Shown here one piece after another: positions 6,810 to 12,378 of a DNA stretch of 12,378 bases. Within the stretch, counting starts at the first letter, position 1. Every line of letters starts with the position of its first letter. The notes under the pieces were generated by a model. It searched no databases, was not told where the DNA came from, and worked only from the letters and a program-made list of their open reading frames with translations. Origin of the DNA: Candidatus Bathyarchaeota archaeon (lineage in GTDB: Archaea > Thermoproteota > Bathyarchaeia > 40CM-2-53-6 > RBG-13-38-9); assembly GCA_026394315.1 (NCBI GenBank), contig JAPKYM010000207.1, positions 1 to 12,378 on the forward strand, read 5' to 3'. The position numbers and the translations under genes are program-made.

Positions 6810-7070
6810 TTGAAGGAGTATGATTCAAAGAATTTTGATAAACACTTCGCATATGACCAGCGACAACGTAAGCTTCTGTTGGTTGCAGGAGGCATAATTG
6901 ATGGTTTCAAAGTCAATTGTGAATCTCCAAAGAAAGCACAGAACCTTGCTCACGGATTCAGCTTGAGGAGTCGCAGGCTCGAGAAGAGCGAAGATGTGAA
7001 GTACAGACTGAATGTTAAGGTTGACGGAAAGACAATTTACGTGACGAGAAAAGGTCCAATTCAACGATGA
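6810..7070 (+). CDS. Small basic protein of unknown function
   Basis: This is an 86-residue protein I do not recognise. It has a polar N-terminus, a short hydrophobic stretch LLLVAGGII (22-30), a Lys/Arg-rich middle (SLRSRRLEK, 51-59) and a beta-looking end (VKYRLNVKVDGKTIYVTRKG, 63-82). No cysteine pair, signal peptide or full membrane helix is present. A TTG start at 6810 is supported by GGAGG (6797-6801) eight bases upstream; no in-frame ATG exists. A weak TATA-like GTTTAGTAA lies near 6760. It sits between two beta-propeller genes on the same strand, 75 nt after the first and 114 nt before the second. The ribosome site and lack of a better overlapping frame argue that it is real. Confidence 0.6.
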   Translation: MKEYDSKNFDKHFAYDQRQRKLLLVAGGIIDGFKVNCESPKKAQNLAHGFSLRSRRLEKSEDVKYRLNVKVDGKTIYVTRKGPIQR

Positions 7071-7184
7071 TTCAGATTCAAAAGTCTTCTAACAAGATGG
7101 ACCATCTAAAACAAAGCTTAATTTCGCGAATAGAAGCCTCATTCAGGCATAACTCGCTTACGGATACATGAGAGGCGAAACGTA

Positions 7185-8210
7185 GTGAGATCAAACCCAA
7201 TTGATAGCTTCAAAGTCAAAGTGTCAGATTTGAAATTCATTGGCAGGAATCTTCAGAGACCAGAGTGCATATTGGCCGAGCCAGATGGCACACTGTGGGC
7301 AGCAGACGCCAGAGGAGGCGTGACCAAGATCCTACCAGACGGTACTCAACAGACCATGACTCAGAGCTCTGATCTAAGGTTCTCAAAATCTGATGATCTT
7401 GCTTCAAGATTTACGCAAGGAACACTCCCTAACGGTTTAGCGTTCGCTGAAAATGGTGACATTCTCATCTCCAACTTCGGTACTGATCTGTTGGAGGTCA
7501 TGACACGCGACGGAAAGACAAGAACCCTTTATGATAATATTGAAGGGAAGCCGGTTGGGAAAGTGAACTTCGTGCTCCGTGATTCCAAGAACCGTATATG
7601 GATCACAATCTCCACCAAGACGAAGAACTGGGCTGCAGCCTTCAGACCAGAGACCAATGACGGATACATAGCAATTGTGGATAAGGATGGAATACGGGCT
7701 GTTGCTGAAGGTTTCCGTTTCACCAACGAAATCAGATTTGATGCCAAAGAAGAGTATCTCTACATTGCTGAAACGACAGGCCGAAGGATAAGTAGGATGC
7801 GAGTTCACCCAGATGGGACATTATCTGACAGGGAGGTTTTCGGTCCACCCGACCTTGGACCAGGAGGTTTCCCTGATGGGATTGCCTTTGATTCCTACGG
7901 TAACCTGTGGGGCACTCTCATATATGGCGAGAAGATATTCGCTTTAACGCCTGAGGGGGAGCCTCGAATAATCCTTGATGACGGGAAACCGGAGGCTATT
8001 GCTAGGCTCGAAAGCAACTTCTTTTCAGGAAGGGTCACATTTGATGATATGCTTGCCTGTGCAAGCAGTGCAGCCCCATGGATGGCAAGTGTAACCTTTG
8101 GAGGACCAGATCTGAAAACAGTCTACATAGGTACATTGAAGGGCAATCGGATTCCCTACTTTACTTCTCCGATTGCCGGCCTACCTATGGTTCATTGGAA
8201 AAAAAGATAG
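7185..8210 (+). CDS. SMP-30/gluconolactonase-family protein
   Basis: This 341-residue protein has the SMP-30/gluconolactonase/LRE propeller. The metal-site residues of the family can be matched: E27 in RPE, N128 in GKVNFV, N181 in FTNEIRFD and D231 in PDGIAFD. Other blade motifs are LPNGLAFAENGDILISN (81-97) and DSYGNLWGTLIYG (236-248). The family hydrolyses lactones or related esters using a divalent metal; the substrate here is unknown. There is no signal peptide, so it is cytosolic. GTG 7185 is preceded by AGAGGCG (7171-7177). The C-terminus ends in basic residues, and the gene stops 22 nt before the end of the convergent 85-residue gene. The length is somewhat above the ~300 residues usual for the family. 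Confidence 0.85.
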   Translation: MRSNPIDSFKVKVSDLKFIGRNLQRPECILAEPDGTLWAADARGGVTKILPDGTQQTMTQSSDLRFSKSDDLASRFTQGTLPNGLAFAENGDILISNFGTDLLEVMTRDGKTRTLYDNIEGKPVGKVNFVLRDSKNRIWITISTKTKNWAAAFRPETNDGYIAIVDKDGIRAVAEGFRFTNEIRFDAKEEYLYIAETTGRRISRMRVHPDGTLSDREVFGPPDLGPGGFPDGIAFDSYGNLWGTLIYGEKIFALTPEGEPRIILDDGKPEAIARLESNFFSGRVTFDDMLACASSAAPWMASVTFGGPDLKTVYIGTLKGNRIPYFTSPIAGLPMVHWKKR

Positions 8211-8232
8211 TGGGAAGTTACAGTTCCCTCCA

Positions 8233-8490
8233 TCAATCTTCGCTCTCTTCTTCCACTGCTTCTTTGTCCTCTTCGTTGCCTTCGCCCAGTTCTTCAGCTT
8301 CTTCTTGAAGCTCTTCATCGGTGATCTTGCCAGTAACGAAGAGGATGTCGTTCATCCATTCAGATATCAATGTGTCAATATTCTCGGCTGGAACTACGGG
8401 ATGTTTCCTAAGTACGGCTTGCAGGTCAGTGAAGAGCGTGTCGAGATCGATACTATCGACCTTTTGTTTTTTTCCATAGGTGAATTTCAT
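8233..8490 (-). CDS. Small acidic protein of unknown function
   Basis: This is an 85-residue protein I do not recognise. The first ~55 residues look like a compact domain (Lys-rich start, then DSIDLDTLFTDLQAVLRKH and a hydrophobic ISEWMNDILFVTG), and the last ~28 are almost all Glu/Asp with few other residues, probably disordered. The ATG at 8490 is preceded almost directly by GGTGGTC, a strong Shine-Dalgarno match with short spacing. It lies 143 nt downstream of acsB on the same strand, and two palindromes sit in that gap, which suggests its own promoter and regulation. The hydrophobic frame on the opposite strand is only the complement of the acidic tail. A role linked to acetyl-CoA synthase cannot be claimed from position alone. 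Confidence 0.6.
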   Translation of the reverse strand: MKFTYGKKQKVDSIDLDTLFTDLQAVLRKHPVVPAENIDTLISEWMNDILFVTGKITDEELQEEAEELGEGNEEDKEAVEEESED

Positions 8491-8512
8491 CTAGACCACC
8501 GATTGGATGTCA

Positions 8513-8526
8513 AATAACATGTTATT
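8513..8526. promoter_or_regulatory. 14-bp perfect palindrome upstream of the acidic-protein gene
   Basis: AATAACATGTTATT is its own reverse complement. It lies 23-36 nt upstream of the ATG at 8490. With a weak TATA-like AATTAAG at 8537-8543 on the minus strand, it would cover the start point, a position suited to a repressor. It shares the TAACA/TGTTA half-sites with the palindrome at 8561-8573. Confidence 0.4.
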
Positions 8527-8560
8527 CCAATAGGAACTTAATTCTTTGCAGCAGTCTCTC

Positions 8561-8573
8561 TTAACACTGTTAA
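8561..8573. promoter_or_regulatory. 13-bp palindrome with the same half-sites
   Basis: TTAACACTGTTAA is two exact inverted 6-base arms around one C. Its half-sites TAACA/TGTTA match those at 8513-8526, with centres ~47 nt apart. Together they could form a pair of operator sites between acsB and the acidic-protein gene. AT-rich palindromes of this size can arise by chance. Confidence 0.35.
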
Positions 8574-8633
8574 AGCTTTTGACACTTTCGTCTGTGGGTA
8601 GAGGTATGGATGGTTATGACAGTAGACGAAGTC

Positions 8634-10760
8634 TCAGTGTTCAAGTGGTGGCATATTCAATACCGGGTGGTTAACCCGTTTGAGCCAGTCTAGGAGATCT
8701 TCAAGCTTGCGCGCGTGATTCTCATCAGCGATCTTATCGTATAGATCAGGGGCTCCTTCCTCTTGACATCTTCTTCTAAGATCATCCTTGAGTTGGTCTT
8801 TCAGATCGCTTGGCATCCATACTATCCGCTTTATCCCGCCGTCTGCTCTGAAGAATTTCTTACTTACTATCCACTTCTTAGAGTGGCCTAATATTCCGGG
8901 TGTCTGCCCTCCGATTATTCCGGCTAAGGTGGAGAATCTCATGCCCACTGGTGTCTCTTCCTTGAATTCTCGACTGACGATTACTAGCCCGTGGCATTCG
9001 GGCAAGTAGATTGAGATACACTCGAAGCAGCCACATGATGTGGTAGGATATATCATAAGGCTGTAAAGGCTTACGCGTTCGGTTTCTCCGTGGGAGGCTT
9101 CGCGTACGAATTTGTCGACATCTTCCCATTCTCCTCTATCTTCATTTATGGCTTTACCCTTTGGAATTGGTTGGTTTGCACCGACTCCACCTCTTATCTT
9201 GTGTCCAGTTGCTGCATCTGTGTAGGTTACAGTTCCACATAGACCATCTCTTTCAGGGGTTATGACACAGACATGGTTTGGAGCGAAGCTTTGGCAGAGT
9301 ATGCAGCTGTAGAATTTATTGACATCCTCATCTGACAAGTATGTGACTTTGGCGTCTCTAGAGGAATAGGTGGTCTGAGCTTTTTCTAGCATCTTTCTTA
9401 CTTTGTCTTCTTCAGTGAATATTGTGACTTGGATCTTTTTGACGAGGCTTGGATAGTCGCTTTTTAGGACGTTTTGTATCATCGTTCCGAAGTGGTGGAT
9501 CTTGAATCCTTTCTTGAATCCTTCCTTAGATATTCTGACCCATCCCTTATCTCGCTGGGCTATGTGCCAAGTCTCTTCGCCGTAGTTGATTATCTCATGT
9601 ATGCGGCGTTCGAGCATAGGCTCGAATGTCTTCTCGGTTGATTCCCCAGCAACTTCAATCAGAATGCCGAGGGGGTAAGCTTTCCCTCCTTCCATCGAGT
9701 CTATCTCTGGTCCAATCACTGAGACTTTTCCGTCTTCCACATCTTTAGGTTCGGTGATTTGGAGAAGTTCGAAGTAGGGTGTTTTTCCGCCTCCGAATTC
9801 AACGTACATCTGTTCCTTTCTGATCCGTTTTCCCTCGAATGCTCGGCTGAAGCCTGTGGGGATGGGAACTTCGATCAGGTGGGTCTTTATTCCTCGAACT
9901 TCGCAGGCCTTGGCAATGATCTCCGAGGGGTTCTGTTCAACATTGATTCCCAAGGGTTCTGCAGAAGGCTGATCTGTAACAATGGTTAGACCTAGGGCAG
10001 TTGCTCCTAGTCCTAGGGAGATTGTGGGTCCATCAAGTGGTCCCAGCACGACTATGAATGCAGGAACCTTGCCTTTGAGGTAACTTATGATGGCGTCTTT
10101 GTCTCCTGGCTTCACTGCTCCGAATGTCAATGCAACCCTTACTGCTAGATTGGCGGCATGTTCTATCGAGGTTAATTCAGGGCCTAAGGGAATAAGAAGA
10201 GAGTCCAGCCCCATAGTCAGGTTAGCTCTTGAGGCTTGCTCTGTTATAGGTCCTGAGAGGAGGGAAAGCAATCCTCTTTTTTGGGCTTCCTGACAGATTG
10301 TCCGTGCTGCCTCAAGTGTTGGGGCAGTTCCCGCTATGACTGATATGCCAGGGATGTCGCCGTTTACGAGTTTTACTCCAAGCCCTCTTAGTGTTGAGTC
10401 TGGTACGAAGCCTGTATAGGGTGGATTGTAGGGCATTCTGTTACCTGCGTATTTTGCAGCTTCAAGGATCTCTATCGCAATTATTGATGCTATTCCTGCT
10501 GACGTAGCGTTTTCAATACTGTTTTCTTGCTTGAGATCTAGTTTCAGTTCGTTGAGTATGACTTTAAGGTCTGTGAGTCTTCCAACAGTCTTTCCTGTAA
10601 TACCGTGATAGATTGGTAGGTTGTAAGCGGTTCCTGGAAAGCCGACAGTTGAATCTTCGCCAAGTTCAGCTATTGCCTGATTAATTTGGTCTTGAGCCTG
10701 ATCAATGATCTTTGCAGCTCCTATGATCGCTTGCTCCAGCAGACCGGTTTTGCCAGACAT
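8634..10760 (-). CDS. acsB: CO-methylating acetyl-CoA synthase, beta subunit (bacterial-type length)
   Basis: This is a 708-residue acetyl-CoA synthase, which condenses CO, a methyl group from the corrinoid protein and CoA into acetyl-CoA, the last step of the reductive acetyl-CoA pathway. All A-cluster ligands are present: C486, C489, C498 and C508 (spacing +3, +9, +10, as in Moorella AcsB C506/C509/C518/C528) and the CGC pair C576/C578 for the distal nickel (Moorella C595/C597). Residues 1-~310 form the N-terminal domain that in bacteria docks on CO dehydrogenase and carries the CO tunnel; archaeal CdhC proteins (~460-480 residues) normally lack it. The ATG at 10760 has a TATA box 34-41 nt upstream and no Shine-Dalgarno, suggesting an ~11-nt leader. 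No cdhA/B/D/E or cooS gene is adjacent. Family assignment is secure; origin is open. Confidence 0.95.
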   Translation of the reverse strand: MSGKTGLLEQAIIGAAKIIDQAQDQINQAIAELGEDSTVGFPGTAYNLPIYHGITGKTVGRLTDLKVILNELKLDLKQENSIENATSAGIASIIAIEILEAAKYAGNRMPYNPPYTGFVPDSTLRGLGVKLVNGDIPGISVIAGTAPTLEAARTICQEAQKRGLLSLLSGPITEQASRANLTMGLDSLLIPLGPELTSIEHAANLAVRVALTFGAVKPGDKDAIISYLKGKVPAFIVVLGPLDGPTISLGLGATALGLTIVTDQPSAEPLGINVEQNPSEIIAKACEVRGIKTHLIEVPIPTGFSRAFEGKRIRKEQMYVEFGGGKTPYFELLQITEPKDVEDGKVSVIGPEIDSMEGGKAYPLGILIEVAGESTEKTFEPMLERRIHEIINYGEETWHIAQRDKGWVRISKEGFKKGFKIHHFGTMIQNVLKSDYPSLVKKIQVTIFTEEDKVRKMLEKAQTTYSSRDAKVTYLSDEDVNKFYSCILCQSFAPNHVCVITPERDGLCGTVTYTDAATGHKIRGGVGANQPIPKGKAINEDRGEWEDVDKFVREASHGETERVSLYSLMIYPTTSCGCFECISIYLPECHGLVIVSREFKEETPVGMRFSTLAGIIGGQTPGILGHSKKWIVSKKFFRADGGIKRIVWMPSDLKDQLKDDLRRRCQEEGAPDLYDKIADENHARKLEDLLDWLKRVNHPVLNMPPLEH

Positions 10761-10793
10761 TCGAGTTTCGGCCGTATCTTTGTTTTGTGAACC

Positions 10794-10801
10794 TTATTAA
10801 A
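10794..10801 (-). promoter_or_regulatory. TATA box of acsB
   Basis: On the minus strand the sequence reads TTTAATAA. Its centre is ~37 nt from the ATG at 10760, which places the start point near 10771 with a leader of ~11 nt. It lies in the 54-nt gap between tmk and acsB, so acsB can be transcribed apart from tmk. Confidence 0.5.
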
Positions 10802-10814
10802 TGACCGTTGATTC

Positions 10815-11474
10815 TTACGAGGATTCTTGTTGCACTTTATCGGAGCTCTTTTGCCTCGTCTTTGAAATCACTTCCAGAACCAGTCTGAGCATCTCCTCAC
10901 TGACAGTTTCGATAGAACGATTTCCATCGACAAGAATCAACTCACCACTCTTCACAAGTTCAAGATACAAGGCGCGAACTTTCTCTTCCAGGTCCAGTCG
11001 TTCCATCAAGCTCTTGTCTCTGCGGATCCTCGCTATGGCAATATCTGCTGGGACATCGAGATACATTACTAGATCTGGTCTGGGGGCAAAGTTGTTGACG
11101 GATCTTATCCAGTCCGTGCTTACTCCTTGGGCACCTTGGTATGCTATTGACGCGAAGTAGTACCGATCTGAGACGACTATTCTGCTCTGCTGAAGACTCG
11201 GCAAGATCTCCTCCTGTACGTGTTGGAATCGATCTGCCGCAAAGAGGAGTGTTTCCATTTCTGGTAGAATCTTCGTTCTATGCAGAAACTCTTCCCTGAC
11301 AATTCTCCCAAGGTAGTTCTTGCTTGGCTCGGCAGTGTATCTGACATCGTATCCCTTCCTGTGTAGACTGATGCAGAGTTTCTTTGAATGGAGGGTTTTC
11401 CCTGCCCCGTCAATTCCCTCTACAACTATGAAGACTCCGCCTCTTGAGCTCAATTTCGGATCACAAGCATACAT
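10815..11474 (-). CDS. tmk: Thymidylate kinase
   Basis: This is a 219-residue dTMP kinase (ATP + dTMP to ADP + dTDP), essential for dTTP synthesis, cytosolic. Visible motifs are the P-loop EGIDGAGKT (19-27), TAEPS (47-51) for the nucleotide-binding Glu-Pro, DRF (81-83), the SDRYYFASIAYQG block (102-114) with the conserved Asp-Arg-Tyr and Gln113, and an arginine-rich LID region (149-160). Length is usual for the family. ATG 11474 has no Shine-Dalgarno and is ~38 nt from a TATA-like GTTTAAAC; a TTG at residue 8 is an alternative start, since the first ~12 residues precede the first strand. It is divergent from the HD phosphohydrolase gene and 54 nt upstream of acsB. Confidence 0.93.
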   Translation of the reverse strand: MYACDPKLSSRGGVFIVVEGIDGAGKTLHSKKLCISLHRKGYDVRYTAEPSKNYLGRIVREEFLHRTKILPEMETLLFAADRFQHVQEEILPSLQQSRIVVSDRYYFASIAYQGAQGVSTDWIRSVNNFAPRPDLVMYLDVPADIAIARIRRDKSLMERLDLEEKVRALYLELVKSGELILVDGNRSIETVSEEMLRLVLEVISKTRQKSSDKVQQESS

Positions 11475-11509
11475 TATTACGAAGGTTGATCAAGTTCTTA
11501 TGGTCAATG

Positions 11510-11517
11510 GTTTAAAC
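11510..11517. promoter_or_regulatory. Palindromic TATA-like box shared by tmk and the HD gene
   Basis: GTTTAAAC is symmetric. Its centre is ~39 nt from the tmk ATG and ~47 nt from the HD-gene ATG, so one box would give leaders of ~13 and ~21 nt in the two directions. No other good TATA match is seen in the 86-nt gap; a weaker CATAAGAA (11495-11502, minus) would make tmk leaderless. Confidence 0.4.
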
Positions 11518-11560
11518 TGGTGAGCTACTTACTGACTATTTCTGGTGTTGATGGATAAAG

Positions 11561-12378
11561 ATGAGTAATCCAGGAAGGTACTGGGGTTTCATTAAGGATC
11601 CGCTTTATGGATACATCAGGATAACAGAGCAGGAGAAGTTGATAATTGATGCTGAGCCTGTTCAGAGGTTGAGAAGGATAAGACAGCTTGCGGGGGCTCA
11701 GTACGTGTATCCCGCTGCAAATCACACTCGTTTTGAACATTCCCTTGGAGCGATGCATCTTGCAGGGGCCGTAGCCGAGAATCTTCCGTCAATCTCCCAA
11801 GAATTCGAAAGGGGTCAGGTCCGAGTAGCTGCACTGCTGCATGACGTTGGACATGGACCGCTATCTCATCTGTTCGAACCCCTACTCTCCAAGTATGTTG
11901 GGAAGAACCATGAAGATATGTCCTTAAGGATCATAAAGGAGTCAGAGCTTAGTCGATCTCTCGAAAAAGCCGGATTCGCTGCTGGAGAGATCGCGTCTCT
12001 GGCGGTGGGACGGCTTGCAGATCCTAGGAAACCCTTCCTCGATCAGATCATTCGTAGTTCTGTCGATGTCGATAAGATGGACTTTCTCTTGAGAGACTCT
12101 TACCATACAGGTGCCAGCTACGGCACAATAGACATATTTCGACTGATCTATACGATGGATGTTCTTGACGGTAACCTAGCCGTCGACGCCACAGCACTTT
12201 CAACATTGGAGACCTTTCTCCTTGCCAGACTCGAATCATTCAGGGCAATATACTTCCATCGTACAACCAGAGCAGCTCAGATAATGGTCATTAAGGCACT
12301 GGAGAAGGCTAAGGATGAACTTCATCTGTTCGAATCTGACTCACTCGAGGACTATTTGCGTCTTGACGACTCTGTTAT
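11561..12378 (+). CDS. HD-domain phosphohydrolase, SAMHD1/dGTPase-like (3' cut by window edge)
   Basis: The frame is open from ATG 11561 to the right edge, 272 codons seen. The family motifs are all present: TRFEHSLG (56-63, H60 as the first metal ligand), LLHDVGHGPLSH (92-103, H94-D95), and SSVDVDKMDFLLRDSYHTG (166-184) with D171 matching the last metal ligand. This layout is that of dNTP triphosphohydrolases such as SAMHD1, which cleave dNTPs to nucleosides and triphosphate; archaeal relatives may accept other nucleotides. It is cytosolic. The Shine-Dalgarno is weak (GGTG at 11544), and an ATG at 11551 opens only a five-codon overlapping frame. It is divergent from tmk. Allosteric-site residues and the C-terminus lie partly outside the window. 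Confidence 0.88.
   Translation, partial: MSNPGRYWGFIKDPLYGYIRITEQEKLIIDAEPVQRLRRIRQLAGAQYVYPAANHTRFEHSLGAMHLAGAVAENLPSISQEFERGQVRVAALLHDVGHGPLSHLFEPLLSKYVGKNHEDMSLRIIKESELSRSLEKAGFAAGEIASLAVGRLADPRKPFLDQIIRSSVDVDKMDFLLRDSYHTGASYGTIDIFRLIYTMDVLDGNLAVDATALSTLETFLLARLESFRAIYFHRTTRAAQIMVIKALEKAKDELHLFESDSLEDYLRLDDSV

Noticed and set aside
8173..8517. 114-codon + strand frame with a very hydrophobic, Phe-rich middle
   Set aside because: The hydrophobic stretch is just the complement of the Glu/Asp-coding tail of the minus-strand gene; it overlaps the end of the SMP-30 gene and has no good ribosome site.
8620..8633. AGAC-GAA-GTCT mini-hairpin just past the acsB stop as a terminator
   Set aside because: A four-base stem with no T-tract is within chance expectation.
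1..12378. CRISPR array, tRNA or rRNA genes, prophage or a multi-gene defence island
   Set aside because: No regularly spaced repeats, cloverleaf-like sequence or rRNA motifs were seen; the only mobile or nuclease-type genes are the TnpB fragment and the HD phosphohydrolase.

Overview
The window looks like chromosomal DNA from an archaeon. It carries archaeal-type families (a UPF0147 protein and a Zn-ribbon protein of the Sjogren's/scleroderma autoantigen p27 family), AT-rich TATA-like boxes about 25-40 nt ahead of several genes, very short leaders, and many GTG/TTG starts (6 of the 12 intact 5' ends with a usual start codon). A CODH/acetyl-CoA synthase beta subunit suggests the reductive acetyl-CoA (Wood-Ljungdahl) pathway. 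A Bathyarchaeia-like or other TACK-type lineage is my best guess, but this is inference from gene content and not a phylogenetic result.

Layout. Bases 1-315 are the right end of an IS200/IS605-type element: the 3' part of tnpB on the + strand, followed by a structured right end that should also be the omegaRNA scaffold. The element interrupts a minus-strand gene for a membrane-anchored, Ig-like extracytoplasmic protein (remnant 316-660). Next come UPF0147 (849-1127, minus) and, diverging from it, a + strand cluster of p27-like Zn-ribbon protein, DUF364 protein with no ordinary start codon, and metallo-beta-lactamase-fold hydrolase (1221-3063). A two-domain GNAT protein (3066-3911, minus) converges on this cluster with a 2-nt gap.

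From 4034 the + strand carries a full-length CcmF-type heme lyase with all four expected histidines and the WWD motif, a five-repeat beta-propeller protein, an unrecognised 86-residue basic protein, and an SMP-30/gluconolactonase-family protein. From 8233 the minus strand carries an 85-residue acidic protein with two palindromes upstream, a 708-residue acetyl-CoA synthase (AcsB), and thymidylate kinase. Divergent from tmk is an HD-domain, SAMHD1/dGTPase-like phosphohydrolase that runs off the right edge.

How the genes fit. AcsB joins CO, a methyl group and CoA into acetyl-CoA. CcmF implies covalent c-type cytochromes and hence some membrane electron transport. The tmk/HD pair opposes dNTP synthesis with probable dNTP breakdown. 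The rest looks like a mosaic of small transcription units and not one pathway. I found no rRNA, tRNA or CRISPR array. The observations most worth a second look are the bacterial-architecture AcsB (long N-terminal domain) in an archaeal setting, the TnpB insertion whose predicted guide matches the gene it breaks, the DUF364 gene lacking ATG/GTG/TTG, and paired TAACA/TGTTA palindromes downstream of acsB.
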